Assembly: GCA_944384195.1 (NCBI GenBank) | Contig: CALWSK010000003.1 | Span: 156,344 to 220,343 of the forward strand | From: an uncultured Clostridia bacterium | GTDB lineage: Bacteria > Bacillota > Clostridia > Lachnospirales > CAG-274 | Reading direction: 5' to 3' | DNA: 64,000 nt | Notes under the pieces: model-generated | Told to the model about the DNA's origin: nothing | What the model saw: the letters and a program-made list of their open reading frames with translations, nothing else | The model's database searches: none | Part shown: positions 1 through 8,192 of the stretch, piece after piece | How positions within the stretch are numbered: the first letter of the stretch is position 1 | Layout of the letters: the number at the start of each line of letters is the position of its first letter | Program-made: the position numbers and the translations under genes

Positions 1-1
1 A

Positions 2-121
2 GAACATATGATAATAATAGATGCTATTTTAAATGAAGAATATGAAAAAGCTTCAGATGTTATGCGTCAACATATATCATCAGCTAAAAATAACGCAATA
101 GAATTTTATGCAAATAAATAG
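2..121 (+). CDS. C-terminus of FadR/GntR-type regulator (partial)
   Basis: Last 39 codons of a gene that enters from the left edge, read in the frame ending at TAG 119-121. The residues fit the end of the FCD ligand-binding domain of FadR-subfamily GntR transcription regulators: EHMIIIDAILNEEYEKASDV followed by MRQHISSA, where the family shows H..I..AI...D...A...M..H. The DNA-binding half lies outside the window, so ligand and targets cannot be judged. It converges on dapB and shares a terminator with it. The family call is a judgement from one short motif. Confidence 0.6.
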   Translation, partial: EHMIIIDAILNEEYEKASDVMRQHISSAKNNAIEFYANK

Positions 122-146
122 ACGGTAGATAATCTACCGTCTTTTT
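121..146. terminator. Bidirectional terminator between GntR-type gene and dapB
   Basis: A 9-bp stem (GACGGTAGA 121-129 with TCTACCGTC 133-141) and a 3-base loop, followed by five Ts on the + strand and preceded by an A-rich run that gives a U-rich tail on the minus strand. It sits between two convergent genes. Confidence 0.85.
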
Positions 147-903
147 ATAATGTATCCATTATGCTTTGCATATCATATTTTCCGGCTGGTTTTCCCGCTA
201 AAAACTTTCCAGCTTTTAAGCTCCCTATAGCAAATACCTCTTTAGAATATGCAGAGTGCTTAAATTCTATTACTTCATCTCTTCCAGCAAATATAACAGA
301 ATGCTCCCCAACTATATTTCCACCACGTATGGCAGATATACCTATTTCCTTATTACTTCTTTTTTCTCTTATATTGCTTCTGTCATATATATATTCAAAC
401 TTATCAGACATAGTATCATTAATAGCATCTGCTAATAATAAAGCTGTACCACTAGGTGCATCTATTTTTTGATTATGATGCTTTTCTATTATCTCTATAT
501 CAAATCCATTTTCATCTAATATACTAACTGCTTTTTTAAGAAGATTAGCCAAAAGATTTATTCCAAGACTCATATTAGCAGATTTAAAAATAGCTATTTT
601 ACTAGAAGCATCTTCTATCTTTTCTAAAACATTTTCATCAAGCCCTGTAGTGCATATAACAACTGGCATATTTTTATAAACACAATAATCTATAAGACGC
701 GAAACTGCGCTAGCAGTAGAAAAATCTATAATAACATCTGCTTCTATATCACAATCATTTATATCAGAAAATGTTGGAAAAGGTGCATTAGTAGGATTTA
801 TATCTATTCCAGCCACTATTTCACATTCTTTATCTTTTTCTATGAGCTCACATATAACTTTGCCCATTTTTCCATTATATCCGTGCATTATTATTTTTAT
901 CAT
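145..903 (-). CDS. dapB: 4-hydroxy-tetrahydrodipicolinate reductase
   Basis: Reduces 4-hydroxy-tetrahydrodipicolinate to tetrahydrodipicolinate with NAD(P)H, in the cytoplasmic lysine/diaminopimelate pathway. The 252 residues match the family length. A Rossmann nucleotide-binding loop GYNGKMG is at residues 8-14. The family signature EKHHNQKIDAPSGTALLLAD carries the catalytic histidine pair and lysine, and the usual C-terminal motif FLAGKPAGKYDM is present. It is the third gene of asd-dapA-dapB, 26 bases after dapA, so it should fall under the lysine riboswitch upstream of asd. Confidence 0.97.
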   Translation of the reverse strand: MIKIIMHGYNGKMGKVICELIEKDKECEIVAGIDINPTNAPFPTFSDINDCDIEADVIIDFSTASAVSRLIDYCVYKNMPVVICTTGLDENVLEKIEDASSKIAIFKSANMSLGINLLANLLKKAVSILDENGFDIEIIEKHHNQKIDAPSGTALLLADAINDTMSDKFEYIYDRSNIREKRSNKEIGISAIRGGNIVGEHSVIFAGRDEVIEFKHSAYSKEVFAIGSLKAGKFLAGKPAGKYDMQSIMDTL

Positions 904-929
904 AAAATCACCTTTTAATTTTTCTTTTG

Positions 930-1811
930 CTATATTATATTATAATTTCTCATTGCTCTTTTTAGCTTAGCTAAATCTTCTTCTTCCATATCTAAAAGAG
1001 GCTCTCTAAATATTGCTTTTCCATAGCCCATAAGCTCAAGAGCAGTTTTTACTGGGATAGGATTTACTTCGCTAAAAAGATTATCTATAAGCTCTAGGGT
1101 ATCTAGCTGTAACCTTTTGCTTTTTTCTAAATCTCCTTGTAAAAAGTTAAATACCATATCATGAGTGTCTTTTGGCAAGATATTAGCAAGAACTGATATA
1201 ACCCCTTTACCTCCAACACTAAGCACTGGTAATATCTGATTATCATTTCCAGAATATATATAAAAATCTTCGCCACAAATACTAGATATTTCTACTACTT
1301 GAGATATATTACCGCTAGCCTCTTTTATACCAACAATATTTTTTATCTTAGATAATTCTAATACTGTCTTAGGTGCTATATTAAGTCCTGTCCTTGATGG
1401 GACATTATATAAAATTATAGGTAAGTTTACATTTTCTGCCAATATTTTATAGTGGTTTATTATACCTTTTTGAGTTGTTTTATTGTAATAAGGCGTTACT
1501 ACTAAAAGGCCATCTACATCTAGCTCTTCACACTTTTTACAAAGGCTTAGGCTACGCATAGTACTGTTACTCCCAGCCCCTGCTATTACTGGAACTCTTT
1601 TTGCAACTTTTTTTACACAAAATTCTACTGCCATAAGATGTTCCTCTTCTGTAAGAGTACTTGCCTCTCCTGTTGTTCCACAAACAATTATTGCATCTGT
1701 GCTATTTTGTATCTGAAACTCTATAAGCCTCTCAAATGTTTCAAAGTCAATACTCTTATCTTCTTTAAAAGGTGTTATTATAGCAACACCAGAACCTTTA
1801 AAAATACTCAT
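930..1811 (-). CDS. dapA: 4-hydroxy-tetrahydrodipicolinate synthase
   Basis: Condenses pyruvate with aspartate semialdehyde, the committed step to lysine and diaminopimelate. A full-length (293 aa) TIM-barrel class I aldolase. The Schiff-base lysine is K163 in GIKEASGN. The proton-relay residues are visible: T46-T47 in GTTGE, Y109 in PYYNK, and Y135 in LYNVPSRTG. It is the middle gene of the asd-dapA-dapB operon, 21 bases after asd. Residues for lysine feedback inhibition cannot be judged by eye. Control by the upstream lysine riboswitch is inferred from position. Confidence 0.97.
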   Translation of the reverse strand: MSIFKGSGVAIITPFKEDKSIDFETFERLIEFQIQNSTDAIIVCGTTGEASTLTEEEHLMAVEFCVKKVAKRVPVIAGAGSNSTMRSLSLCKKCEELDVDGLLVVTPYYNKTTQKGIINHYKILAENVNLPIILYNVPSRTGLNIAPKTVLELSKIKNIVGIKEASGNISQVVEISSICGEDFYIYSGNDNQILPVLSVGGKGVISVLANILPKDTHDMVFNFLQGDLEKSKRLQLDTLELIDNLFSEVNPIPVKTALELMGYGKAIFREPLLDMEEEDLAKLKRAMRNYNII

Positions 1812-1832
1812 TATACCACCTCTTTATTGGTT

Positions 1833-2828
1833 TTAGATATTATTATTTACCATATACTCTGCTATTTGTACAGCATTTGAAGCTGCGCCCTTTCTTATAT
1901 TATCTGCCACTACAAAAATGTTTACACCATTTTCAAGGCTTTCATCTCTTCTTATTCTTCCTATGTATACCTCGTCTGTATCATTTGCTATACTAGCAAG
2001 AGGATACTCATTTTTTTCGCTATCATTTAAAACAACCACACCCTTCATATTTTTAAGCTCTTGTATAAGCTCTTCTAAATCAAAAGGATTATAAAATTCT
2101 ATATTTATAGATTCACTATGGCTATTAATCACTGGTACACGGACAGTAGTAGCAGTAATTTTTAAGCTATCATCGTGAAGAATTTTTTTAGTTTCATTTA
2201 TCATTTTCATTTCTTCTTTAGTATAACCATTTTCTAAAAATTTGTCTATATGAGGGATACAATTATTTGCTATTTGATGAACAAAAGTTTTTGGCTCTTC
2301 TCCTTTTAGACCATTTTCTAAATCTAAAACTCCACCTCTACCAGCTCCAGATACCGCTTGATAAGTAGAATATACTATTCTTTTTATTTTATATTTATCG
2401 TGAAGAGGCTTAAGGGCAACTACAGCTTGGATAGTAGAGCAATTAGGATTAGCTATTATACCTTTGTTATTAGCTATATCTTCTGGATTTACCTCTGGAA
2501 CAACTAAAGGTACCTCTTTATCCATTCTAAAATGTGAGCTATTATCTATAACAACACAACCTTTGCTAGCAGCTATCGGAGCAAACTTTGCGCTTGTTTC
2601 TCCTCCTGCCGAAAATAAAGCTATATCTATACCTCTATCAAAAGAATCTTCTCTTAGCTCTTCTACTAAATATTCTTTATTATTAAATATTATCTTGCTA
2701 CCTGCGCTCTTTTTAGATGCAAACGCATAAAATTTATCTATAGGTAAGTTTTTTTCTTCTAAAACTTTTAAAAAAGTTCTTCCAACCATTCCCGTAACTC
2801 CAACAACGGCTAAATTAATTTTTTTCAT
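1833..2828 (-). CDS. asd: Aspartate-semialdehyde dehydrogenase
   Basis: Makes aspartate semialdehyde from aspartyl phosphate, feeding lysine, diaminopimelate, threonine and methionine synthesis. The 331-residue protein has the N-terminal NADP loop GVTGMVG (10-16) and the catalytic cysteine C130 in NPNCSTIQ. It is the first gene of the operon. The leader before it holds a lysine riboswitch, a terminator and the Shine-Dalgarno TAGGAG 8 bases before the ATG. Having asd first under the riboswitch means that lysine would also limit flow to the other aspartate-family amino acids unless another route exists elsewhere. Confidence 0.97.
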   Translation of the reverse strand: MKKINLAVVGVTGMVGRTFLKVLEEKNLPIDKFYAFASKKSAGSKIIFNNKEYLVEELREDSFDRGIDIALFSAGGETSAKFAPIAASKGCVVIDNSSHFRMDKEVPLVVPEVNPEDIANNKGIIANPNCSTIQAVVALKPLHDKYKIKRIVYSTYQAVSGAGRGGVLDLENGLKGEEPKTFVHQIANNCIPHIDKFLENGYTKEEMKMINETKKILHDDSLKITATTVRVPVINSHSESINIEFYNPFDLEELIQELKNMKGVVVLNDSEKNEYPLASIANDTDEVYIGRIRRDESLENGVNIFVVADNIRKGAASNAVQIAEYMVNNNI

Positions 2829-2851
2829 AATTATTCGCTCCTAAAATTATA

Positions 2852-2880
2852 ATATAAAAGACTGACTAAAAAGCCAGCCT
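2852..2880 (-). terminator. Riboswitch expression-platform terminator before asd
   Basis: On the minus strand AGGCTGGC (2880-2873) can pair, with two G-U pairs, with GTCAGTCT (2868-2861) across a TTTTTA loop, then runs into TTTTATATT. It lies between the riboswitch aptamer and the asd start codon, where a lysine-induced terminator is expected. Confidence 0.75.
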
Positions 2881-2937
2881 GAAAATTTATAGAACTAATC
2901 ATAAAGGATATTTTTATACACTTGTTCTAAATGTTCA

Positions 2938-3102
2938 GATAGCTCTCCGTCAAAAAAGACGACAACAACAGGGCTCTTAACCATATTGCCAGCAAAAAAC
3001 CTTTTAGGCGGTTTTTAACTTCGGCATTTTTTCCTTTTAGCATATTTCATTTGCGCCTAAACACATCTACATACTTACTAATAAAAAATGCGACCTCTAT
3101 CA
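2938..3102 (-). ncRNA. Lysine riboswitch (L box) aptamer
   Basis: Read on the minus strand, the leader carries the conserved L-box blocks in the right order: GATAGAGGTCGC at the 5' end (3101-3090), then TTAGTA, then GCCGAAG, then TTGCTGGC, and finally GGAGAGCTATCT at the 3' end, whose GCTATCT pairs back to GATAGAG to form P1. This agrees block by block with the known lysC lysine riboswitch of Bacillus. The aptamer begins right at the expected transcription start of the promoter at 3111-3139. It should terminate asd-dapA-dapB transcription when lysine is plentiful. Confidence 0.93.
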
Positions 3103-3110
3103 TTTTTTAT

Positions 3111-3139
3111 ATAATAACATTTTAATTTTTTTATGTCAA
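3111..3139 (-). promoter_or_regulatory. Promoter of asd-dapA-dapB
   Basis: Minus strand TTGACA (3139-3134), 17-base spacer, TATTAT (3116-3111). The start site would fall near 3104, immediately before the riboswitch. Confidence 0.85.
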
Positions 3140-3148
3140 TATATTATA

Positions 3149-3535
3149 TTATTCTTTAATTTTTTTATTCCTTTTTTTAATAATAAATATAAATAATACT
3201 ACAAGAAATAATGAAAGAACAAATGCTATACTAAGACATATAATGGCTATTAATATTTCTATATTATACTCTTTTTTAGATTTTTGTTCTAAATATAAGT
3301 CATTATTTTTTAAAGTTTCTTCTTTATTTTCAAGACCTACTATTTCTACTTTTTTATTTTGCTCATATATTGGTAAGGTTTTAGATGATTTGCTAGCATA
3401 AGCTATATTTCCCTTTTTATTACTTTGGTAAGTTTTATTTTGACTTTTTAATGTGCTAACAGTTATCAAAAACAATAAAAATCCTAAAAATAATAAAATT
3501 CCCATCAATATATATTGTTTTTTTGTTTTATTCAT
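3149..3535 (-). CDS. Small membrane protein, unknown function
   Basis: I do not recognise this 128-residue protein. It has one hydrophobic segment near the N-terminus (about residues 9-28, rich in L, F and I) and a second, longer one near the C-terminus (about 92-120), with a Lys/Ser-rich stretch of some 60 residues between them and a basic tail KKRNKKIKE. This suggests two membrane spans with an external loop. It follows ddl by 12 bases with its own Shine-Dalgarno (GAAAGG), so it is probably the last gene of the leftward cluster and may be linked to the cell envelope. No terminator is evident before the asd promoter. Confidence 0.6.
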   Translation of the reverse strand: MNKTKKQYILMGILLFLGFLLFLITVSTLKSQNKTYQSNKKGNIAYASKSSKTLPIYEQNKKVEIVGLENKEETLKNNDLYLEQKSKKEYNIEILIAIICLSIAFVLSLFLVVLFIFIIKKRNKKIKE

Positions 3536-3547
3536 ATGTAACCTTTC

Positions 3548-4471
3548 TTAAGATAATGAAAAATTTATAAGATAATCTATAAAATCTGAAATTTTTATAT
3601 CACTTAATCTAAGTCCTCTAGGAAGTATACTTTTATCTGTAAATCCAGGTACAGTATTTACTTCTAAGACATATATTTGTTCATCTTTTACTATAAAATC
3701 TATATTAGCATAGCCTTCACATTTTAATACTTCAAAGCTCTTCTTTGCAATTTCTTTTATCATATTTTTTAAAAATTTAGGAAATTTAGAAAACCTTATA
3801 TCAGTATCCAGCTCATACTTAGCTTCAAAATCGTATATTCCCTCTGTTATGTTTATATCTAATATAGGCATAATATTAACCCCTTCTTCTGTTTGTATAA
3901 CAGTACATACAACTTCTTGCCCATCTATAAATTTTTCTATTATTATATCTTGTCTTAGCTTTTTTATCTTTTCTATAGCTTCTCTTAGTTTGTTTTCATT
4001 TTCGGCAATTTCTAATCCTATGCTAGCTCCACCACAATTTGGTTTTACTATAACCGGATATTCAAGTTGCTCTATTTCATTTATATATTCCTCCAAATTA
4101 CTTTCTTTCTTTATATATATATAGTCTGCTATAGGAATATTATTCGCTTTTAAAATAGTCTTTGAGAGATTTTTATCCATACAAAGAGCACTAGAAAGAC
4201 TCTTGCTCCCTACATATTTTATATCTAACATAGATAAAAAGTTTTGTAAAGTGCCATCTTCCCCAAAACCTCCATGGATAAGATTAAAAACTATATCTGG
4301 ATTTTCTTCTTCTATAGCCTTAAGGCTAAAAAAATTAGGTTCTTTTATATCTAAGTCTTTTATATTATATTTATTATTATCTATATATTTTATAAAGTTA
4401 TCAAAAGATTTTAAGGATATTTCTCTTTCTATAGAATTTCCACCTTTTAATATTAAAACTTTTGGTTTCAT
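3548..4471 (-). CDS. ddl: D-alanine--D-alanine ligase
   Basis: An ATP-grasp enzyme joining two D-alanines for the peptidoglycan stem peptide, cytoplasmic. The 307-residue length fits the family. Visible signatures are the N-terminal GGNSIEREISL, the HGGFGEDGTLQ block, the VKPNCGGASIG ATP loop and the metal-binding C-terminal LEVNTVPGFT. The omega-loop reads YDFEAKY, keeping the Lys-Tyr pair found in D-Ala-D-Ala ligases rather than the altered loop of D-lactate ligases, so an ordinary D-Ala-D-Ala product is expected. It has a good ribosome binding site (GGAGGG) and lies 20 bases after the GalT-like gene. Confidence 0.92.
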   Translation of the reverse strand: MKPKVLILKGGNSIEREISLKSFDNFIKYIDNNKYNIKDLDIKEPNFFSLKAIEEENPDIVFNLIHGGFGEDGTLQNFLSMLDIKYVGSKSLSSALCMDKNLSKTILKANNIPIADYIYIKKESNLEEYINEIEQLEYPVIVKPNCGGASIGLEIAENENKLREAIEKIKKLRQDIIIEKFIDGQEVVCTVIQTEEGVNIMPILDINITEGIYDFEAKYELDTDIRFSKFPKFLKNMIKEIAKKSFEVLKCEGYANIDFIVKDEQIYVLEVNTVPGFTDKSILPRGLRLSDIKISDFIDYLINFSLS

Positions 4472-4491
4472 TTTATCCCTCCAAGCTATTT

Positions 4492-5382
4492 TTATAATTT
4501 TATTGCTCTTAGGTTTTCGCTTGCTATATCCGGCAAAACAGAATTTACAAACATGCCTGTAGAAAATTCAAATCCAGCCATATTTCCCATACGAGGTATT
4601 ATCTGTATAAAAAAATGATATTCATCTTCTTTTCTAAAAGCATTATAAAAACATATGTTATAATCTAAATTTTCATATATTTTATTTAACTTTCTAAGGC
4701 TTATGCTAAGAACATCTGCAAGAGCTATTAGCCCAGTTTCATCTAAATATCTAAGATTTGTTATATGGTATTTTGGCATAATTTTTATTTCATAGCAATA
4801 TAAAGAATCTTCTGGACAAAAAGCTACAAAGCTATTATTTTCATAAACTAAATTTTTAAAATAATCTATTTCACAAAAATAGCATTTTCCCCTATATTTT
4901 TTTAGTTTATCTATCATATATCTTTGTTTATTAGGAAGCATAGAAAGTCCTATAATTTGCCAATGAGAATGAGACTGTGAAGCTCCTGCGTTTACTCCTT
5001 GGTTTTTAAATATTTGTACATATCTTAGCTTTTTGTCTATATATAACATATCCAAAATATCTTTCATACATTTCATTATATAATATATATGCTTTATATC
5101 AAAATGTATAAGATTCTTATTATGGCTTTTTGTGTCTATAAGAACAAAATGTACTCCATAATCTTTTCCATTAGATAATATAGGATACTTATTATTTATA
5201 AGTTTTATCTCATTATTATAAATTTTATATAATGGTTTTTCTATCAAATGACTATTTTCTTCACAAAACGGGCATCGCTCTTTAGGCGTTAGCAAAACCT
5301 CCCCTTTTATATCTTTTGGTCTGTTTGCTCTACCTAAAGAAAAAACAACATATTCACCAGTTAAAAAATTTTGTTTAATCAT
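4492..5382 (-). CDS. Galactose-1-phosphate uridylyltransferase-like HIT-superfamily enzyme
   Basis: The 296-residue protein has the two-half layout of GalT-like nucleotidyl transferases. Zinc-type pairs CPFC (37-40) and CYFC occur at the start of each half, and the active-site block is SQSHSHWQIIG, where GalT has His-Pro-His-x-Gln. The Ser-Trp variant differs from classical GalT, so the true substrate could be another sugar or nucleoside phosphate, and no other galactose genes are nearby. It overlaps the end of the lipoprotein gene by 8 bases, indicating translational coupling. The superfamily call is firm and the substrate is not. Confidence 0.75.
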   Translation of the reverse strand: MIKQNFLTGEYVVFSLGRANRPKDIKGEVLLTPKERCPFCEENSHLIEKPLYKIYNNEIKLINNKYPILSNGKDYGVHFVLIDTKSHNKNLIHFDIKHIYYIMKCMKDILDMLYIDKKLRYVQIFKNQGVNAGASQSHSHWQIIGLSMLPNKQRYMIDKLKKYRGKCYFCEIDYFKNLVYENNSFVAFCPEDSLYCYEIKIMPKYHITNLRYLDETGLIALADVLSISLRKLNKIYENLDYNICFYNAFRKEDEYHFFIQIIPRMGNMAGFEFSTGMFVNSVLPDIASENLRAIKL

Positions 5383-6988
5383 TTTTCACTTCCTGTTCTA
5401 TATACCATTTTTCTATATTATTAAACTGGCTATAAAGATTAGGTTGTTTATCTCCTTTTATTGTATAATCTGTTAACAACATTTGATTTTTAAACACTAT
5501 GCCTACAACTGGGAGTTGCTCTGCAAAATATTTCTGTAGCTCTATACTAGCTTGTATAAAGGTCTTTTCTGAAGTTGCCTTATACATTTGCTCTACTAGC
5601 TTATCCATATGCTCATCTTTAAAATTTTGATAGTTTATGCCTCCATCTCCAGTTCCTACAGAAGATAAAAAGCTGGCAAAATTTGGTATTAGTCCAAAAT
5701 CTATGCCTCCTAAAAACATATCAAAATTTCCATCTTCTAAATCTTTTTTATATTCCTCAAAAGGTTTTTTAACTATATTAATATTTATGCCTATTTGATT
5801 TAATCTTTTTTGTATTAAAGTAGCAGTTTCTACTCTTTCTTTATTTTCTTTATTTACAAGTAATTGAAAATTTAACATATCCTTAGTAAGATTCGCCTTA
5901 CCTAAAGATACTATGGCTTCCTCTATATTATAATCATAATTTTGTATATCTTTAGAATATAAATAAGATTTAGGATTTATAGGAGAAGTAGTTTTTACTC
6001 CATTATTTAGATATATATTTTTTAATATTTCATCTTTAGGAATAACATAAGCTATAGCTTTTCTTAAAAAACTATTCTTAAATATAGCTTTATCAAAATT
6101 AAATCCTAAATATTCAAAATTATTACTATTTATACCAGTTGTTATTTTATCTCTTTTGTAGCTAAGCTCGCCCCAATTAGAAAAGTCTATATTTATAGAG
6201 TTTATTATATTTTTTTCAAAAGCATATAAATCTGTCTTATTATCAGAAGTTATAACAACTTTTATTTTATCTATATTAGGAGTACCTTTAAAGTTTGATA
6301 CTTTTTCTAAGATTAACTCATTAGCAAGCCTATAGCTTGAAAATTTATAGCTTCCACTTCCTAAAGGCTCTTTTATATCTATTCCATATTCATCTTCTTT
6401 TGTTATTTTTTGATAATAATGTTTTGGAATTATAGGAAAACATAAATTATATGCAAAAAAGCTATAAGGCTCTTTATAGTTTATGATTACTTTAGAACCA
6501 CTGCTACTATAAGAAGCTATATTTTCTAAAACATTTATATATAAGCTTTGTGGATTTTTCTTTATCGTATCTAAAGAAAATACCACGTCTTTAGCAGTTA
6601 GTGGCTGTCCATCTTGCCAATATATATCGTTTCTCATAGTTATAACTAAAGTTTTTCCATCTTCTGATAAACTATATTCGCTAGCAAGATTTGGCACTGG
6701 CTTTAATGTATCTGATGTTATGGTAAAAAGTGGTTCAAATACAAGCTTTAAAATATTATCAACTGTGACATCCTGATTTACAATTGGATTAAATGTTTTT
6801 GGCATACGCATAGATAAAATAAGCTCTCCCCCTGGCGTAACCTTTTCTTTTTTAAGTTCTTTTTCAGCTTGCTCTTGGTTTATATTTTCTTCTGCGTGTA
6901 TTTCTGGACTTGTCTTCTCATTTTTTTCTATCTGACAGCCTGTAAGCCCAAAAACAAAACTTAACAAAAATATTTTATATTTTTTCAT
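5375..6988 (-). CDS. Peptide-type ABC transporter substrate-binding lipoprotein
   Basis: Family 5 extracellular solute-binding protein (DppA/OppA type), 537 residues. The signal peptide ends in a lipobox LTGC with C18 as the lipidated cysteine, then a charged linker, then PGGELILSMRMPKTFNPI and the typical WQDGQPLTAKDVVFSL segment of this family. No permease or ATPase genes are adjacent, so it is an orphan binding protein and may feed a transporter elsewhere or act as a receptor. Its start codon lacks a close Shine-Dalgarno: the GGAAGGAG lies 43 bases upstream across two small hairpins. A stop codon (6994-6992) just upstream in frame excludes an earlier start. Confidence 0.9.
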   Translation of the reverse strand: MKKYKIFLLSFVFGLTGCQIEKNEKTSPEIHAEENINQEQAEKELKKEKVTPGGELILSMRMPKTFNPIVNQDVTVDNILKLVFEPLFTITSDTLKPVPNLASEYSLSEDGKTLVITMRNDIYWQDGQPLTAKDVVFSLDTIKKNPQSLYINVLENIASYSSSGSKVIINYKEPYSFFAYNLCFPIIPKHYYQKITKEDEYGIDIKEPLGSGSYKFSSYRLANELILEKVSNFKGTPNIDKIKVVITSDNKTDLYAFEKNIINSINIDFSNWGELSYKRDKITTGINSNNFEYLGFNFDKAIFKNSFLRKAIAYVIPKDEILKNIYLNNGVKTTSPINPKSYLYSKDIQNYDYNIEEAIVSLGKANLTKDMLNFQLLVNKENKERVETATLIQKRLNQIGININIVKKPFEEYKKDLEDGNFDMFLGGIDFGLIPNFASFLSSVGTGDGGINYQNFKDEHMDKLVEQMYKATSEKTFIQASIELQKYFAEQLPVVGIVFKNQMLLTDYTIKGDKQPNLYSQFNNIEKWYIEQEVKND

Positions 6989-7039
6989 ATTTTATCTTGT
7001 TATCACAAGCTACCTCTTTTAGTAGCCATTGCTCCTTCC
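6989..7039 (-). promoter_or_regulatory. Structured spacer between Shine-Dalgarno and lipoprotein start
   Basis: Minus strand: GGAAGGAG (7039-7032), then hairpin GCTAC-N8-GTAGC (7026-7009), then TTGT-GATA-ACAA (7008-6997), then GATAAAAT and the ATG at 6988. A mini-frame ATG GCT ACT AAA AGA GGT AGC TTG TGA also starts 2 bases after the Shine-Dalgarno. Either the hairpins bring the Shine-Dalgarno closer to the start, or translation re-initiates. Confidence 0.45.
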
Positions 7040-7597
7040 TCATTTGTTTTTAAGAAGAATTTTATATACTTTCTTATAAAAATTTATCTTCTTTATATAT
7101 TTTTCAGTTTCCTTAAATGGTATAGTATGTATGTTTCCATTTAAAGAATATTCTTCATTATCTAGCCATCTATACACATTAGTAGCTCCAGCATTATATG
7201 CACAAAGAGCAAGCTTTTCATCTTTAAATTTATCTATAAGATAAGAAAGATAAAAACAACCTATATCAACATTTTTTTCTATATTATATAAATCGCTAGG
7301 TTTAAACTCTTCAAATCCCATCTTCTCACTAAGCCATTGCCCCGTATCTGGCATAATCTGCATAATGCCTATAGCTCCCTTGTTAGATACTGCATTTTTA
7401 TCAAAACGACTTTCTGTATTTATTACCGCAAATACTAATTCTTTTTCTAAATCATATTTTTGTATATATTTTTCTAAGATACTTTCATATTTTATAGGGA
7501 AAATATAGTTTATAATACTTTTAAATATAAAAATTATCGCTAGAATAAATATAATTATTTTAAAAAGTTTTATAATTTTCTTATTAGTATAAAACAT
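7040..7597 (-). CDS. Membrane-anchored soluble lytic transglycosylase (SLT domain)
   Basis: A lysozyme-like enzyme that cleaves peptidoglycan glycan strands outside the membrane, 185 residues. An N-terminal hydrophobic anchor (about residues 11-31) is followed by the SLT domain with catalytic glutamate in NTESRFDKNAVS, the GAIGIMQIMPDTG block and the ALCAYNAGATNVYRW motif. It overlaps the end of coaE by 14 bases, and its Shine-Dalgarno AGGGAG lies inside coaE. Small SLT proteins of this form are common beside coaE and polA in clostridia, where spore or division roles have been suggested, but nothing here settles which. Confidence 0.93.
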   Translation of the reverse strand: MFYTNKKIIKLFKIIIFILAIIFIFKSIINYIFPIKYESILEKYIQKYDLEKELVFAVINTESRFDKNAVSNKGAIGIMQIMPDTGQWLSEKMGFEEFKPSDLYNIEKNVDIGCFYLSYLIDKFKDEKLALCAYNAGATNVYRWLDNEEYSLNGNIHTIPFKETEKYIKKINFYKKVYKILLKNK

Positions 7598-8192
7598 TTT
7601 TAAGCTCCCTTTTTATTTTTTGTTTGAGTTGTTCTAAATCTATATTTTCTATTACAATATCTGCATATTGTTTTCTCATTTCAAATTGATTTTGTATATT
7701 TATTCTTTTTTCTATTTCTTCCCTAGGCATACCCGTTCTTTTTATAAGCCTTTCTATCTTTTGCTCTTTTGGACTTTCCACAAGCCAAACCAAATCGCAA
7801 AGCTTATTTAACTTAGTTTCTATAAGCAAAGGTGCATCCAAAACTATAATTTTAAAATCTCTTTTTTTAAAAAATTCTATAAGATATATTATCTCTTCTT
7901 TTATATATCTTAAAGTTATATTATCTAATTTATCTAACTCTTGCCTAGAAGAAAAAACTATACTTCCTAACTTTTTCCTATCTATATTTTGCTTATCATC
8001 TAATATATCTTTTCCAAATTGAGCTATTATTTCAAAATATGCTTTTTGGCCCTTTTTTATAACTCTATGTCCTATCTTATCTGCATCTATAACAACAGAT
8101 TTAATATTATGTTTTATTATAGAAGATACTGTGCTTTTACCAGAACCTGTCCCACCAGTAATGCCTAAGACTTTTGCTCTATTTTGTGTCAT
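7584..8192 (-). CDS. coaE: Dephospho-CoA kinase
   Basis: Phosphorylates dephospho-CoA in the last step of coenzyme A synthesis. P-loop GITGGTGSGKST near the N-terminus, the DADKIGHRVI motif, and a lid region with RTGMPREEIEKRI. I place the start at the ATG at 8192, giving 202 residues beginning MTQNRAKVLG, because AAGGTG lies 9 bases upstream. A longer form starting at 8210 has no Shine-Dalgarno and would overlap polA by 32 bases. Even the chosen start overlaps the polA end by 14 bases, consistent with coupled translation in this cluster. Confidence 0.93.
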   Translation of the reverse strand: MTQNRAKVLGITGGTGSGKSTVSSIIKHNIKSVVIDADKIGHRVIKKGQKAYFEIIAQFGKDILDDKQNIDRKKLGSIVFSSRQELDKLDNITLRYIKEEIIYLIEFFKKRDFKIIVLDAPLLIETKLNKLCDLVWLVESPKEQKIERLIKRTGMPREEIEKRINIQNQFEMRKQYADIVIENIDLEQLKQKIKRELKNVLY

